64,000 nt of DNA, taken from assembly GCF_000758325.1 (NCBI RefSeq), contig NZ_CP009459.1:558001-622000 (forward strand), read 5' to 3'. Below, piece by piece: positions 16,728 to 27,688 of this stretch. The position numbers and the translations under genes were made by a program. The notes below the pieces were generated by a model. That model did no database searches. It worked only from the letters and a program-made list of their open reading frames with translations, and was not told where the DNA came from. Numbering within the stretch: the stretch's first letter is position 1; every line of letters starts with the position of its first letter. Source of the DNA: Cedecea neteri (GTDB lineage Bacteria > Pseudomonadota > Gammaproteobacteria > Enterobacterales > Enterobacteriaceae).

Positions 16728-17612
16728 CTATTGCTGGTCCGATTCTGCCAGGTCGTCTTGCTCCTGGCCCAAGAGCGCTAATTCCAACAATGCATAACGA
16801 TGCTCAACGTAGTTGTGTACGTTGTTAGCAACCGCTAACTTGAACAGTGCCTTGGCGCTGTCCTTATCCCCCAGACTTAGGTAGTACTTACCTAAATAGA
16901 AGTTGGTTTCACTGAGATGCTCAGCGAGCGAGGTGTTATCCGTTGCGTCCGCCTTGAGGCGTTCCATTAGCTCTTTTTCGCTAATGTTGCCCAGGTAGAA
17001 CTCGACAATATTCCATCCCCATTGCTCTCTATCCGATTTCTCGAGACGCTGTTGTAGCGCCACTTTGGCCTGTTTTTCGTCCAAATTGCGTTCAGCAATA
17101 TAGAGCCACAGGCTACGGAAAGGATCGTTGGGATCGTCTTGATAAAACGCCAGCAGATCATCTTGCGCTAAACGATAACGACCACCGTAATAGAGGGCGA
17201 TACCGCGATTTAAGTGCGCGTAGTTGTAAGTTGGATCAAGCTCAAGTACAGAATCAAACGCTTCATAGGCAGCATCAAAATTGCCTGCCTGCGTTAAATA
17301 AATGCCTAAGTAATTGAATACTTCAGGCATATCGGGACGGATGGCCAGCGCTTGTGAAAAATCATTCCGCGCCAGAGCCCTCAGACCGAGGCTATCATAC
17401 AACACTCCGCGCTCATATAAAAGCTGTGCGCGTTCGTCATCGGTTAAAGCCCGACTGGCAAGTATTTGTTCCATGCGTGCCAGAATCACTTCCTGCTGCA
17501 GCGTAGGCTGCAATGGCACCGCTAATACTTCGTTCTTACGCCAGGCAGAGTTGCTGCATCCGGCCAGCGTGATAGCTGTCGCAACGAAACACCAGCGCAA
17601 AAAAGGCTTCAT
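16728..17612 (-). CDS. nlpI: Lipoprotein NlpI, TPR adaptor for envelope enzymes
   Basis: A 294-residue lipoprotein, the E. coli length. The signal peptide ends with the lipobox LAGC (cysteine about residue 19). Tetratricopeptide repeats follow, for instance [40 protein letters not shown] and [20 protein letters not shown]. NlpI is an outer-membrane-anchored scaffold that brings the protease Prc to MepS and organises peptidoglycan hydrolases. It lies between pnp and deaD on the same strand; in E. coli the pnp message can run into it. The 180 bp to deaD contain yrbN and a short TCACC/GGTGA stem. Confidence 0.96.
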   Translation of the reverse strand: MKPFLRWCFVATAITLAGCSNSAWRKNEVLAVPLQPTLQQEVILARMEQILASRALTDDERAQLLYERGVLYDSLGLRALARNDFSQALAIRPDMPEVFNYLGIYLTQAGNFDAAYEAFDSVLELDPTYNYAHLNRGIALYYGGRYRLAQDDLLAFYQDDPNDPFRSLWLYIAERNLDEKQAKVALQQRLEKSDREQWGWNIVEFYLGNISEKELMERLKADATDNTSLAEHLSETNFYLGKYYLSLGDKDSAKALFKLAVANNVHNYVEHRYALLELALLGQEQDDLAESDQQ

Positions 17613-17690
17613 TTCCTACTCCCGAAGACAACAAATGGATGAACGTCCTGTCCCCCGGCTGCAAACGAGACATCCTGTCCCGTAACAAAC

Positions 17691-17716
17691 AGCTCTCCAT
17701 GTCACCATGGAGAGCT
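17691..17716 (-). terminator. Hairpin after pnp
   Basis: AGCTCTCCATG and CATGGAGAGCT form a perfect 11-bp stem around a 4-base loop, 14 bp past the pnp stop, with GTTTGTTAC following on the minus strand. It probably terminates or stabilises the pnp message before nlpI. Confidence 0.75.
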
Positions 17717-17729
17717 TAATTGGCAAACC

Positions 17730-19859
17730 TTACTCAGCTTCTGGCGCGGCTGGTGCTGCACCTTCTGCCGGAGACTGCTCGGTTGCTTCTTTAATGCTTA
17801 AACGGACGCGGCCCTGACGGTCAACTTCCAGTACTTTCACCGGAACTTCCTGACCCATCTGCAGATAGTCAGTCACTTTCTCTACGCGCTTGTCAGCGAT
17901 TTGAGAGATGTGAACCAGACCTTCTTTACCGCCGCCGATAGCAACAAACGCACCGAAATCAACGATACGAGTGACTTTACCGTTGTAGATACGGCCCACT
18001 TCGATTTCAGCGGTGATCTCTTCGATACGACGGATAGCGTGTTTCGCTTTATCACCGTCGGTCGCTGCGATTTTAACTGTACCGTCATCTTCGATTTCGA
18101 TGGTGGTGCCGGTTTCTTCGGTCAGCGCACGAATCACAGCTCCGCCCTTACCGATCACGTCTTTGATCTTGTCTGGGTTGATTTTGATGGTGTGAATACG
18201 TGGTGCGAACTCAGAGATATCGCCACGAGGTGCGTCGATAGCCTGTTCCATCACGCCCAGAATGTGCAGACGCGCACCCTTAGCCTGGTTCAGAGCCACC
18301 TGCATGATTTCGCGGGTGATACCTTCGATTTTGATATCCATCTGCAGCGCAGAGATACCTTCACGGCTACCGGCTACTTTGAAGTCCATGTCGCCCAGGT
18401 GATCTTCGTCACCCAGAATGTCGGACAGAACCACGAAGTTGTCGCCTTCTTTCACCAGGCCCATTGCGATACCCGCAACGGCGGCTTTGATTGGCACACC
18501 AGCGTCCATCAGTGCCAGAGAAGCACCACACACGGAGGCCATGGAAGAAGAACCGTTAGATTCGGTGATTTCAGAAACCACACGAACGGTGTACGGGAAT
18601 TTATCCGCTTCTGGCATAACGGCCAGCACGCCACGCTTCGCCAGACGGCCGTGACCAATTTCACGACGCTTAGGCGAACCAACCATCCCGGTCTCGCCTA
18701 CGGAGTACGGAGGGAAGTTGTAGTGGAACAGGAAGCTGTCAGTGCGCTCACCCATCAGCTCGTCCAGCGTCTGTGCGTCACGTGCAGTACCCAGCGTTGC
18801 GGTGACCAGCGCCTGAGTTTCACCACGGGTGAACAGTGCAGAACCGTGAGTACGCGGCAGAACGCCAGTGCGAACGTCCAGACCACGAATCATGTCTTTT
18901 TCGCGGCCATCGATGCGCAGCTCGCCTGCCAGGATACGGCTACGAACAACGTTTTTCTCGATAGCGTGCAGAATGTCAGACAGTTCGCCAGCGTCCAGAG
19001 ATTCGTCTTCTGCGGTCAGCGTCGCGATAACGTCAGCTTTGATGACGTCAACCTGTGCATAACGCTCTTGCTTCTCAGTAATGCGGTAAGCATCGCTCAG
19101 ACGGGATTCAGCCAGTGCAGCAACGCGTGCATTCAGCGCTTCGTTTACCGCTTCAGGCTGCCAGTCCCAACGTGGTTTACCTGCTTCGGCAACCAGCGCG
19201 TTGATTTCTTTGATAACAACCTGCTGCTGATCGTGACCGAAGACAACGGCACCCAGCATCTGGTCTTCGCTCAGCAGTTCAGCTTCGGATTCAACCATCA
19301 GCACTGCGCTTTCGGTACCGGCAACAACCAGATCCAGCTTGCTGGTTTTCAGCTCTTCAGCGGTCGGGTTCAGCACGTACTGGTCATTGATGTAACCAAC
19401 ACGAGCGGCACCGATTGGACCGTTAAACGGAATACCGGACAGGCTCAGTGCAGCAGAAGCACCGATCATGGCAACGATATCAGGGTGAACCTGTGGGTTT
19501 ACGGAAACAACGGTAGCGATAACCTGCACTTCGTTGACGAAACCTTCAGGGAACAGCGGGCGAACCGGGCGGTCAATCAGACGCGCAATCAGGGTTTCAC
19601 CTTCGCTTGGACGGCCTTCACGACGGAAGAAGCTACCTGGGATACGACCAGCAGCGTAGGTACGCTCCTGATAGTTAACGGTCAGCGGGAAGAAGTCCTG
19701 CCCTGGTTTGGCTTTTTTCTGGCCAACAACGGTAACGAATACCGCGGTGTCATCCATGCTTACCATTACTGCAGCGGTAGCCTGGCGAGCCATCATGCCG
19801 GTTTCAAGCGTGACCGTATGCTGGCCATACTGGAATTTACGAACGATCGGATTCAGCAA
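17730..19859 (-). CDS. pnp: Polynucleotide phosphorylase
   Basis: A 709-residue enzyme that degrades RNA phosphorolytically from the 3' end and is part of the RNA degradosome. It contains two RNase PH-like cores (the second with [17 protein letters not shown] and [16 protein letters not shown]), a KH domain ([19 protein letters not shown]) and an S1 domain ([22 protein letters not shown]). The start is TTG at 19859, with AAAGGAT 6-7 bases upstream, giving (M)[11 protein letters not shown] as in E. coli, where pnp also starts with TTG. The C-terminus is alanine- and glutamate-rich. A long stem-loop lies upstream in the leader, as expected for RNase III/PNPase autocontrol. Confidence 0.98.
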   Translation of the reverse strand: MLNPIVRKFQYGQHTVTLETGMMARQATAAVMVSMDDTAVFVTVVGQKKAKPGQDFFPLTVNYQERTYAAGRIPGSFFRREGRPSEGETLIARLIDRPVRPLFPEGFVNEVQVIATVVSVNPQVHPDIVAMIGASAALSLSGIPFNGPIGAARVGYINDQYVLNPTAEELKTSKLDLVVAGTESAVLMVESEAELLSEDQMLGAVVFGHDQQQVVIKEINALVAEAGKPRWDWQPEAVNEALNARVAALAESRLSDAYRITEKQERYAQVDVIKADVIATLTAEDESLDAGELSDILHAIEKNVVRSRILAGELRIDGREKDMIRGLDVRTGVLPRTHGSALFTRGETQALVTATLGTARDAQTLDELMGERTDSFLFHYNFPPYSVGETGMVGSPKRREIGHGRLAKRGVLAVMPEADKFPYTVRVVSEITESNGSSSMASVCGASLALMDAGVPIKAAVAGIAMGLVKEGDNFVVLSDILGDEDHLGDMDFKVAGSREGISALQMDIKIEGITREIMQVALNQAKGARLHILGVMEQAIDAPRGDISEFAPRIHTIKINPDKIKDVIGKGGAVIRALTEETGTTIEIEDDGTVKIAATDGDKAKHAIRRIEEITAEIEVGRIYNGKVTRIVDFGAFVAIGGGKEGLVHISQIADKRVEKVTDYLQMGQEVPVKVLEVDRQGRVRLSIKEATEQSPAEGAAPAAPEAE

Positions 19860-19934
19860 AATAAGATCCTTTAAAATGACGGGCAGCACGTGGCTTCACG
19901 CGCCGCCGTTGGTACCCGACCTTCATCGCATCCT

Positions 19935-19990
19935 CGCGACTAATGACAATCCTAACCCGCTTTGACGGGTAAAGCCTCTCATTAGCCGCG
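19935..19990 (-). promoter_or_regulatory. pnp leader stem-loop (RNase III autoregulation)
   Basis: CGCG.CTAATGA at 19979-19990 pairs with TCATTAGTCGCG at 19935-19946, and ACCCG with CGGGT close to the loop, making an imperfect 25-bp stem in the pnp 5' UTR. In E. coli RNase III cuts such a duplex and PNPase then destroys its own message. The position 75-130 bases before the start matches that system. Confidence 0.8.
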
Positions 19991-20062
19991 CGAACCTCTG
20001 CAATAAAGATCACACTCAGCAACAATACATTAGTTTCCATAGAATTGCTGCCGTCTGGTTGA

Positions 20063-20090
20063 AAAAAGGGGCCCTTACAGGCCCCTTTTT
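20063..20090. terminator. Bidirectional terminator downstream of rpsO
   Basis: AAAAAGGGGC and GCCCCTTTTT form a long stem with A/T runs at both ends, so it can stop RNA on either strand. It ends part of the rpsO transcript before pnp and could also end a plus-strand RNA from the pnp-rpsO gap (see findings on SraG). Confidence 0.85.
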
Positions 20091-20106
20091 CTGAAACTCG
20101 CAAGAA

Positions 20107-20424
<318 letters not shown>

Positions 20425-20530
20425 TCAGCAACCCCAGTGCACGCCTGAACCGTTTGTTAAACAATCGGCCAGCCGTTAAGCCGCGCTATTTTACCTGTAG
20501 CGCCCTTTTACCGCAAGGTAGCGGCAAAAG

Positions 20531-21475
20531 TCAGACGGGATATTCGACGACCAGACGACGCGGAGCAACCCGGCCCTCGCCATCTATTTCACCCATACCG
20601 ATGAATTTCTTCTCTTCGCCTTCGGTGACTCGCACCAACCCTTCGGCCTGAACGCCTGCCACCCGAACTGGATTACCGTTTTTAAAGTAGACGGCAACTT
20701 CAGGCAGCAAATTCACCAGCGGAAAATCTGAAGCCGGGCTATCCATCGGCATCAGTAGCGGATCCAACAGGTCAGCAGGTTCACGCTCCTGCCGATGTGC
20801 CTGTTCGACCAGATCATTGAGCTGCTCCAGGGTGACCATGCGCTCAATCGGATATTTACTTACCGCCAGACGACGCAGGAAAATAACATGTGCTCCGCAG
20901 CCAAGTTTTTCACCGAGATCGTCAACGATCGTACGAATGTACGTCCCCTTAGAGCAATGGACTTCCAGCTCCAGTTCATCCCCTTCATGGCGAATAAACA
21001 ACAGCTCATACACCGTAATTGGGCGAGCTTCGCGTTCAACTTCAATACCCGCACGCGCATATTCGTACAGGGGCTTACCCTGATGTTTAAGCGCAGAGTA
21101 CATCGATGGAACCTGCTCGGTATCCCCGCGGAAGCTCTCCAATGCGGCAGCAAGCTGCTCGGCGCTAAAGCTAATTGGGCGCTCCTGGACCACAATGCCA
21201 TCGGCATCTGACGTGTCAGTCCGCTGCCCAAGTTTGGCAATCACGCGATAACGTTTGTCGGAGTCCAGCAGGTACTGGGAGAACTTCGTCGCTTCACCAA
21301 GACAAATCGGCAGCATACCGGTCGCCAGAGGATCCAGCGCCCCGGTATGACCCGCGCGGTTCGCGTTATAAAGACGTTTTACTTTTTGCAGTGCGTCGTT
21401 GGACGAAAGCCCCTGAGGCTTATCGAGCAACAGTACGCCATGAATATCACGACCGCGACGACGAGGACGACTCAT
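20531..21475 (-). CDS. truB: tRNA pseudouridine-55 synthase
   Basis: A 314-residue pseudouridine synthase converting U55 in the T-loop of tRNAs. The catalytic aspartate lies in [18 protein letters not shown] (about residue 48). [23 protein letters not shown] is the second conserved core motif, and the C-terminal PUA-like domain ends [13 protein letters not shown]. The start codon overlaps the rbfA stop by one base (TGATG), so translation is probably coupled. The length equals E. coli TruB. Confidence 0.98.
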   Translation of the reverse strand: MSRPRRRGRDIHGVLLLDKPQGLSSNDALQKVKRLYNANRAGHTGALDPLATGMLPICLGEATKFSQYLLDSDKRYRVIAKLGQRTDTSDADGIVVQERPISFSAEQLAAALESFRGDTEQVPSMYSALKHQGKPLYEYARAGIEVEREARPITVYELLFIRHEGDELELEVHCSKGTYIRTIVDDLGEKLGCGAHVIFLRRLAVSKYPIERMVTLEQLNDLVEQAHRQEREPADLLDPLLMPMDSPASDFPLVNLLPEVAVYFKNGNPVRVAGVQAEGLVRVTEGEEKKFIGMGEIDGEGRVAPRRLVVEYPV

Positions 21476-21876
21476 CAATCCTCCTTGCTGTCGTCCGTAT
21501 TCACGCGACGTTCGTCATCATGACGGATGACATTGGAAACCAGGTTAGACATGCGCATCCCTTCAACCAGCGAGTTATCGTAGAAGAAGGTCAGCTCAGG
21601 CACGATGCGCAGGCGCATTGCCTTACCTACCAGGGTACGGATATAGCCCGACGCGTCCTGCAGAACTTTGATGCCTTCTTTGATGGCATCTTCGTCTTTG
21701 TCGTTCAGGAAGGTCACAAATACTTTGGCATACGCCAGGTCACGGGAGACTTCGACCCCAGAAACAGTGGTCATCATGCCCAGACGCGGGTCTTTAATTT
21801 CGCGCTGCAGGATAATGGCAATTTCTTTCTGCAATTCCTGAGAAACGCGCTGCGGGCGACCAAATTCTTTCGCCAT
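21475..21876 (-). CDS. rbfA: 30S ribosome-binding factor A
   Basis: A 133-residue KH-fold protein that binds the immature 30S subunit near helix 1 of 16S rRNA and is needed for growth in the cold. It starts [20 protein letters not shown], and the family segment [25 protein letters not shown] is clear. The start at 21876 aligns with E. coli; the upstream in-frame codon would give an unrelated extension. It sits 65 bp after infB and overlaps truB by one base, within the metY-rimP-nusA-infB-rbfA-truB transcription unit. Confidence 0.98.
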   Translation of the reverse strand: MAKEFGRPQRVSQELQKEIAIILQREIKDPRLGMMTTVSGVEVSRDLAYAKVFVTFLNDKDEDAIKEGIKVLQDASGYIRTLVGKAMRLRIVPELTFFYDNSLVEGMRMSNLVSNVIRHDDERRVNTDDSKED

Positions 21877-21941
21877 AATAATTTCTCCAGACAAAACGGG
21901 GGGCACACGGCCCCCCTAAGATAGTTGATGCGGTACGGCTA

Positions 21942-24629
21942 TCAGGAGATGGTACGCTTGATCTCGATAATTTCGAAGACTTCGATCATATCGCCCACGC
22001 GCACGTCGTTGTAGTTCTTAACGCCGATACCACATTCCATACCGTTACGGACTTCGCTTGCGTCATCTTTGAAGCGGCGCAGGGATTCCAGCTCACCTTC
22101 ATAGATAACCACGTTGTCGCGCAGTACGCGGATTGGGTTGTGACGTTTCACCACACCTTCGGTAACCATACAGCCAGCAATCGCGCCAAACTTCGGTGAT
22201 TTGAAGACATCACGAACTTCAGCCAGGCCGATGATCTGCTGTTTCAGCTCTGGAGACAGCATACCGCTCATCGCCGCTTTCACTTCGTCGATCAGGTTAT
22301 AGATGACGGAGTAGTAACGCAGATCCAGGCTTTCCGCTTCAATTACGCGGCGTGCAGATGCATCAGCACGAACGTTGAAGCCAACCAGGATGGCGTTGGA
22401 TGCTGCTGCCAGCGTTGCGTCAGTTTCGGTGATCCCACCCACGCCGGAGCCGATGATTTTAACTTTAACTTCATCGGTAGACAGTTTCAGCAGGGAGTCG
22501 CTGATCGCTTCCACAGAACCCTGAACGTCGGCTTTCAGCACGATGTTCACTTCGGACACTTCGCCTTCAGTCATGTTGGCGAACATGTTTTCCAGTTTGG
22601 ATTTCTGTTGACGAGCCAGTTTCACTTCACGGAATTTACCCTGACGATACAGAGCAACTTCACGGGCTTTCTTCTCGTCACGAACAACGGTAACTTCGTC
22701 ACCCGCGGCAGGCACGCCGGACAGGCCGAGGATCTCAACTGGAATAGAAGGACCCGCTTCGGTCACTTCACGGCCCATTTCGTCACGCATCGCACGCACG
22801 CGGCCATATTCGAAGCCACACAGAACGATATCGCCTTTGTTCAGGGTACCTTCACGTACCAGAACGGTAGCAACCGGACCACGACCTTTATCCAGGAAGG
22901 ATTCAATGACCACGCCGCTTGCCATACCTTTACGGACAGCTTTTAGCTCCAGAACTTCGGCCTGCAGCAGGATGGCATCCAGCAGGTCGTCGATACCGGT
23001 ACCGGCTTTCGCAGAAACGTGGATGAACTGGCTTTCGCCGCCCCACTCTTCCGGCATGATGCCATACTGGGACAGTTCATTTTTAACGCGATCTGGATCG
23101 GCTTCTGGCTTATCGATTTTGTTCACCGCGACAACTACCGGTACCTGCGCCGCTTTTGCGTGCTGGATAGCTTCGATAGTCTGTGGCATCACGCCATCGT
23201 CAGCGGCAACAACCAGAACAACGATATCCGTTGCCTGAGCACCACGAGCACGCATAGAGGTAAACGCTGCGTGACCTGGGGTATCCAGGAAGGTGACCAT
23301 GCCGTTGTCAGTTTCTACGTGGTAAGCACCGATGTGCTGGGTAATACCACCCGCTTCGCCGGAGGCAACTTTAGTAGAACGAATGTAGTCCAGCAGAGAC
23401 GTTTTACCGTGGTCAACGTGACCCATGATGGTCACAACCGGTGCACGGGTTTCTGCCGCAGCGCCAGTGTCACGGTCGCTCATTACCGCTTCTTCCAGCT
23501 CGTTCTCACGACGCAGGATAACTTTGTGGCCCATCTCCTCAGCTACCAGCTGAGCGGTTTCTTGATCGATAACCTGGTTGATGGTCGCCATTGCGCCCAG
23601 CTTCATCATCGCTTTGATGACCTGAGAGCCTTTAACCGCCATTTTGTTAGCCAGTTCAGCAACGCTGATGGTTTCGCCAATCACAACGTCACGGTTAACG
23701 GCCTGTGCTGGCTTGGTAAAGCCCTGCTGCAGGCTGCTTGGCTTACGCTTACCTTTGCCACCGCGAACGGCTGCACGAGCTTCTTCACGGTCAGCCTTAG
23801 ACTCGCCGTGCTTACCGCCAGCTTTTTTCTGACGCGGAGCTTTAGCTGCAGTACGACCACGACCACGACCGCCTTCAACTTCACGATCGTTTTCGTCTTC
23901 TGCCTGACGAGCGTGCTGGGAAGTGGTGACGTGATAGTCAGACTTATCGTCTTCCACCTTCTCCTGCTCTTCCCAAACGCCAGCATTAGCTTCAGCCATT
24001 TTACGGGCTTCTTCCGCCACACGGCGGGCGTCTTCTTCAAGTTTGCGACGGGCTTCTTCTTCAGCTTTACGCTTCAGCTCAGCAGCTTCCGCTTCACGGC
24101 GAGCCTTCTCGGCGTGGGCGGCTTTCGTCATTTCATCAGTTTGTTGATTGCTCACTTTGTCTTTTTCCGCAGCTTCACGTTTCGCTTTATCAGCGGCTTC
24201 GCGCTTAGCTTGTTCTTCAGCTTCACGCTTAGCTTTTTCTTGTGCCGCACGTTTGGCAGCTTCCTCTGCCTCACGCTGGGCTTGCTCTTCCGCTTCACGC
24301 TGCGCCTGTTCTTCCGCTGCAAGGCGTTCTGTCTCTTGCGGATCACGTTTCACAAAGGTGCGCTTCTTGCGGACTTCGATTTGTACCGATTTACTTTTCC
24401 CACCGGTACCTGGAATGTTTAAAGTACTGCGCGTTTTGCGCTGTAAAGTCAACTTGTCTGGGCCTGAACCATGTTCGTGGTTAAGGTGGGCCAGCAGCGT
24501 TTGTTTCTCTTGCGCCGAAACGGAGTCATCAGCAGACTTCGGGATCCCTGCATCAGCAAATTGCTGTACCAGGCGGTCCACGGAGGTCTGAATCTCTGCG
24601 GCCAGCGCTTTTACGGTTACATCTGTCAT
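21942..24629 (-). CDS. infB: Translation initiation factor IF-2
   Basis: An 895-residue GTPase that places initiator tRNA on the 30S subunit. After an N-terminal domain there is a long charged Ala/Glu/Lys/Arg helix (about residues 90-220) with many EEQAKREAE-like repeats. The G domain follows ([24 protein letters not shown]), then domains II to IV. Internal starts for the shorter isoforms are visible: GTG at 24155 (VSNQQTDEM) and ATG at 24131 match the E. coli IF2-beta and IF2-gamma positions. It is slightly longer than E. coli (890). Promoter and control are shared with nusA. Confidence 0.98.
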   Translation of the reverse strand: MTDVTVKALAAEIQTSVDRLVQQFADAGIPKSADDSVSAQEKQTLLAHLNHEHGSGPDKLTLQRKTRSTLNIPGTGGKSKSVQIEVRKKRTFVKRDPQETERLAAEEQAQREAEEQAQREAEEAAKRAAQEKAKREAEEQAKREAADKAKREAAEKDKVSNQQTDEMTKAAHAEKARREAEAAELKRKAEEEARRKLEEDARRVAEEARKMAEANAGVWEEQEKVEDDKSDYHVTTSQHARQAEDENDREVEGGRGRGRTAAKAPRQKKAGGKHGESKADREEARAAVRGGKGKRKPSSLQQGFTKPAQAVNRDVVIGETISVAELANKMAVKGSQVIKAMMKLGAMATINQVIDQETAQLVAEEMGHKVILRRENELEEAVMSDRDTGAAAETRAPVVTIMGHVDHGKTSLLDYIRSTKVASGEAGGITQHIGAYHVETDNGMVTFLDTPGHAAFTSMRARGAQATDIVVLVVAADDGVMPQTIEAIQHAKAAQVPVVVAVNKIDKPEADPDRVKNELSQYGIMPEEWGGESQFIHVSAKAGTGIDDLLDAILLQAEVLELKAVRKGMASGVVIESFLDKGRGPVATVLVREGTLNKGDIVLCGFEYGRVRAMRDEMGREVTEAGPSIPVEILGLSGVPAAGDEVTVVRDEKKAREVALYRQGKFREVKLARQQKSKLENMFANMTEGEVSEVNIVLKADVQGSVEAISDSLLKLSTDEVKVKIIGSGVGGITETDATLAAASNAILVGFNVRADASARRVIEAESLDLRYYSVIYNLIDEVKAAMSGMLSPELKQQIIGLAEVRDVFKSPKFGAIAGCMVTEGVVKRHNPIRVLRDNVVIYEGELESLRRFKDDASEVRNGMECGIGVKNYNDVRVGDMIEVFEIIEIKRTIS

Positions 24630-24653
24630 GCTGTTCCTTCCTGCTACAGTTTA

Positions 24654-26156
24654 TTACGCTTCGCCGCCAAACCAGCAAATGTTACGCGCTGCCATGATCA
24701 ACTCGCCGGCTTTCTCATCCGTTAAGCCTTCGATATCAGACAGGTCGTCAACACCTTGCTCGGCAAGGTCTTCCAGCGAGCTAACACCACGAGCAGCCAG
24801 TTTAAAGGCCAGCGGGCGATCCATCCCTTCGAGGTTCAGCAGATCCTCGGTAGGTTTCTTATCGCCAAGACTCTCTTCTTGCGCCAGAGCCAGTGTGGTG
24901 AGCGCGTTTTTAGCGCGATCGCGTAATGCTTCCACGGTGTCTTCATCAAGGCCGTCGATTTCCAGCAGCTCTTTCATTGGCACGTAGGCCAGTTCTTCAA
25001 GCGTGGAGAAACCTTCTTCGACCAACACGGTGGCGAAATCCTCGTCAATGTCGAGGTATTTGGTAAAGGTATCAATAGCCGCATGCGCTTCGGCCTGATG
25101 TTTAGCCTGCAGGTCATCAACGGTCATAACGTTGAGTTCCCAGCCGCTCAGCTGTGATGCCAGGCGAACGTTCTGACCGTTACGGCCAATGGCCTGGGCC
25201 AGGTTGCCTGCCTCTACCGCGATATCCATCGTATGTTTGTCTTCGTCGACAACAATGGATGCTACGTCGGCCGGTGCCATTGCGTTGATAACAAATTGCG
25301 CCGGGTTGTCGTCCCACAGCACGATATCAATACGCTCACCGCCTAACTCAGTAGAAACCGCCTGAACGCGCGCACCGCGCATACCAACGCAAGCACCGAC
25401 CGGGTCGATACGTTTGTCGTTTGTTTTCACGGCGATTTTGGCGCGAGAGCCAGGATCGCGTGCAGCGGCTTTAATTTCGATAACTTCTTCACCGATTTCC
25501 GGCACTTCAATGCGGAACAGTTCGATCAGCATTTCAGGTTTGGAGCGGCTAACGAATAGCTGCGCACCGCGAGCTTCAGGACGCACTGCGTACAGAACGC
25601 CGCGAATACGGTCACCCGGACGGAAGTTTTCACGTGGCAGCATATCTTCACGCAGAATCACAGCTTCAGCGTTGCCGGACATGCCTTCCGATTTCAGTTC
25701 AAGGGAGATATTGTCGCGGTTAACTTTTTTCACAACACCGGTAACAATCTCACCTTCCTGATCGCGGAACTGATCTACTACCATCGCACGTTCGGCTTCG
25801 CGAACCTTCTGCACGATGACCTGCTTCGCGGTTTGAGTGGTGATACGGTCAAAGGTGACGGACTCAATTTCGTCTTCGACGTAATCGCCGAGGCCGAGAG
25901 CCGGATCTTCAAACTGAGCCGCTTCGAGAGTGATTTCACGCGTAGGTTGAGTGACTTCTTCAACAATAACCCAACGGCGGAAGGTATCGAAATCACCGCT
26001 TTTGCGGTCGATCTCAACGCGAACGTCAATTTCTTGCTCGTATTTTTTCTTGGTCGCCGTTGCCAGCGCACTTTCCAGCGCTTCGAAAATCTTCTCACGC
26101 GGCAGCGCTTTTTCGTTGGAAACTGCTTCAACAACAGCCAAAATTTCTTTGTTCAT
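24654..26156 (-). CDS. nusA: Transcription termination/antitermination factor NusA
   Basis: A 500-residue RNA-polymerase-binding factor governing pausing, termination and antitermination. Order: N-terminal polymerase-binding domain (1-125), S1 domain (about 135-200), two KH domains ([43 protein letters not shown]), and two C-terminal acidic repeats ([10 protein letters not shown]...; [10 protein letters not shown]...) ending NICWFGGEA. Within the S1 domain, [18 protein letters not shown] is five residues longer than E. coli K-12 NusA, as I recall that sequence; other enterobacteria also have a 500-residue form. infB follows after 24 bp. Confidence 0.98.
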   Translation of the reverse strand: MNKEILAVVEAVSNEKALPREKIFEALESALATATKKKYEQEIDVRVEIDRKSGDFDTFRRWVIVEEVTQPTREITLEAAQFEDPALGLGDYVEDEIESVTFDRITTQTAKQVIVQKVREAERAMVVDQFRDQEGEIVTGVVKKVNRDNISLELKSEGMSGNAEAVILREDMLPRENFRPGDRIRGVLYAVRPEARGAQLFVSRSKPEMLIELFRIEVPEIGEEVIEIKAAARDPGSRAKIAVKTNDKRIDPVGACVGMRGARVQAVSTELGGERIDIVLWDDNPAQFVINAMAPADVASIVVDEDKHTMDIAVEAGNLAQAIGRNGQNVRLASQLSGWELNVMTVDDLQAKHQAEAHAAIDTFTKYLDIDEDFATVLVEEGFSTLEELAYVPMKELLEIDGLDEDTVEALRDRAKNALTTLALAQEESLGDKKPTEDLLNLEGMDRPLAFKLAARGVSSLEDLAEQGVDDLSDIEGLTDEKAGELIMAARNICWFGGEA

Positions 26157-26183
26157 CCTGGGTTTTCACCTCAATCCAAACTA

Positions 26184-26636
26184 TTAAAAGTGGGGTACCA
26201 GGTTCGCTTTCTGGATGTTGCTCAGCGCGAACACTTCGTCTTTTCCTTCGACCGTTACCGTGATCATCTCACCGTCTACGGCTTTAATAATACCCTGCCA
26301 TTTGCGGCGGTTTTGCACAGCCATACGCAATACAATGCTCACTTCTTCGCCGGTAAAACGAACGTAGTGTTCTGCGGTGAACATTGGGCGATCGAGGCCA
26401 GGTGAGGACACTTCCAGGTTATAGGCCACGGTGATGGGATCTTCGACATCCAGTACGGCACTGACCTGGTGACTGACATCAGCACAATCATCAACATTGA
26501 TGCCATCTTCACTATCAATATAGATGCGCAGCGTAGACGTGCGGCCCCGAACGAATTCGATGCCTACAAGTTCATAGCCCAGTGCTTCGACCGGTGCTGA
26601 AATCATCTCTGTTAATTTTTGCTCTAATGTGGACAA
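26184..26636 (-). CDS. rimP: Ribosome maturation factor RimP
   Basis: A 150-residue protein required for 30S subunit maturation. I use the TTG at 26636, preceded by GGGGGTGGGC, giving (M)[19 protein letters not shown] as in E. coli. Diagnostic segments are [25 protein letters not shown] and [14 protein letters not shown]. It is the first protein gene of the nusA operon, 27 bp before nusA, and is separated from the initiator tRNA gene by a terminator and a small attenuator-like hairpin. Confidence 0.96.
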   Translation of the reverse strand: MSTLEQKLTEMISAPVEALGYELVGIEFVRGRTSTLRIYIDSEDGINVDDCADVSHQVSAVLDVEDPITVAYNLEVSSPGLDRPMFTAEHYVRFTGEEVSIVLRMAVQNRRKWQGIIKAVDGEMITVTVEGKDEVFALSNIQKANLVPHF

Positions 26637-26653
26637 GCCCACCCCCAAGACAT

Positions 26654-26673
26654 AAAAAAAGGGCATATAGCCC
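26654..26673 (-). terminator. Attenuator-like hairpin directly upstream of rimP
   Basis: On the minus strand GGGC-TATAT-GCCC is followed at once by seven T, then the rimP ribosome site. The stem is only 4 bp, so the hairpin may be weak; it could adjust read-through into rimP-nusA-infB. Confidence 0.45.
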
Positions 26674-26694
26674 AGTTATTCTAAAGTCAGATAA

Positions 26695-26720
26695 CAAAAA
26701 ACCCCGATAAATCGGGGCTT
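26695..26720 (-). terminator. Terminator after initiator tRNA gene
   Basis: On the minus strand CCCCGAT-TT-ATCGGGG is followed by a run of T (plus-strand A-run 26695-26701). It lies between metY and rimP. Some read-through is expected because the nusA operon in E. coli starts upstream of metY. Confidence 0.85.
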
Positions 26721-26849
26721 TATATAACTGAACCCTGTATGCCGCAACTGCGGCCCGGACACCGTCCAGGAGAATTTTTTTCTAAATTCTTCGCGAAGGC
26801 ACCGAAACTGGTGTTCACAGTATATTTGAAAAAGAACTCTCAGGGAAAG

Positions 26850-26926
<77 letters not shown>

Positions 26927-26985
26927 TCCGAAAACGTGGCAAATACTACGCCAGAATTGCATTAAATGCAAGAATTGCTAGGATT

Positions 26986-27072
26986 TGGTACCGAGGACGG
27001 GACTTGAACCCGTAAGCCCAATCGGGCACTACCACCTCAAGGTAGCGTGTCTACCAATTCCACCACCTCGGC
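26986..27072 (-). tRNA. leuU: tRNA-Leu (GAG)
   Basis: An 87-nt class II tRNA starting GCCGAGGTGG and ending GGTACCA, with CCA encoded. The anticodon loop CTTGAGG gives anticodon GAG, and the long variable arm (TGCCCGATTGGGCT) is typical of leucine tRNAs. It lies between secG and metY as in E. coli. Confidence 0.97.
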
Positions 27073-27121
27073 ACTCTTTGAACACGGCAACCTTCATGTT
27101 ACCGCATTGAAGCTGACAAAC

Positions 27122-27454
27122 TTACTGTGGGATATCGCTGCTCGGCTTGGTAGGTGCCGCTGGCGCAGTCTGCTCAGTTTGTGCTGGCTGACTTAAATTT
27201 TCCCACTCGCTTCCTTTACTGGTTTTGTTGGTGCTGAGGTTACCCAGAACCAGGCTCAGAATGAAGAACAACGTTGCGAGCACACCGGTCATGCGGGTCA
27301 TGAAGTTACCAGAACCACTTGAACCGAATAACGTAGCGGAAGCGCCTGCTCCGAAGGAGGCTCCCATATCAGCGCCTTTACCTTGCTGCAGCATGATAAG
27401 ACCTACAAGGCCTAACGCTACAATAAGGAAAACAACCAAAAGAGCTTCGTACAT
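27122..27454 (-). CDS. secG: Protein translocase subunit SecG
   Basis: A 110-residue inner-membrane protein, the E. coli length. It starts MYEALLVVFLIVALGLVGLI, its first membrane helix, continues with LQQGKGADMGASFGAGASATLFGSSGSGNFM, the conserved cytoplasmic loop, and has a second helix (LATLFFILSLVLG). The tail is rich in Gln, Pro and Thr. SecG assists SecYE and SecA in export. I excluded the longer upstream frame, which has no family counterpart. leuU follows 49 bp downstream and is probably cotranscribed. Confidence 0.97.
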   Translation of the reverse strand: MYEALLVVFLIVALGLVGLIMLQQGKGADMGASFGAGASATLFGSSGSGNFMTRMTGVLATLFFILSLVLGNLSTNKTSKGSEWENLSQPAQTEQTAPAAPTKPSSDIPQ

Positions 27455-27644
27455 AATTAACCTGTTCCTTGCGGCATTACCGCACGCCAATTGCTTCAAA
27501 CCAGTTAAGCGGATACGTTTGTCATTACCCACTGAAGCGGGTGAGAATACTAACCAAAGCCAGACTGGTGCGCAAGGGCAATTTATTAACAATGCACTGA
27601 CTGCGGAAAAAAACAGCAAACAAGCCATTTACCCCAAAGAAACA

Positions 27645-27660
27645 GGCGGCAACTGCCGCC
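27645..27660 (-). terminator. Hairpin after glmM
   Basis: GGCGGCA and TGCCGCC pair as a 7-bp stem with a 2-base minimum loop. On the minus strand it is followed by TGTTTCTTT, 29 bp past the glmM stop. Confidence 0.7.
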
Positions 27661-27688
27661 TTTTCAATCAGTTTGCGACGAAAAAATA

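Noticed and set aside
17901-19874. A 657-codon open frame on the plus strand opposite pnp
   Set aside because: Antisense shadow produced by strong codon bias in a highly expressed gene; no motifs or start context.
19837-20103. An 88-codon minus-strand frame between rpsO and pnp
   Set aside because: It covers the rpsO terminator and the structured pnp leader, with no family features, so it is leader RNA rather than a gene.
23019-24422. A 467-codon open frame opposite infB
   Set aside because: Phe/Ser/Arg-rich shadow of the charged IF-2 helix; no independent signals.
24654-26156. Five-residue insertion in the NusA S1 domain relative to E. coli
   Set aside because: Other enterobacteria appear to have the same 500-residue form, so it is a normal lineage difference rather than a novelty.
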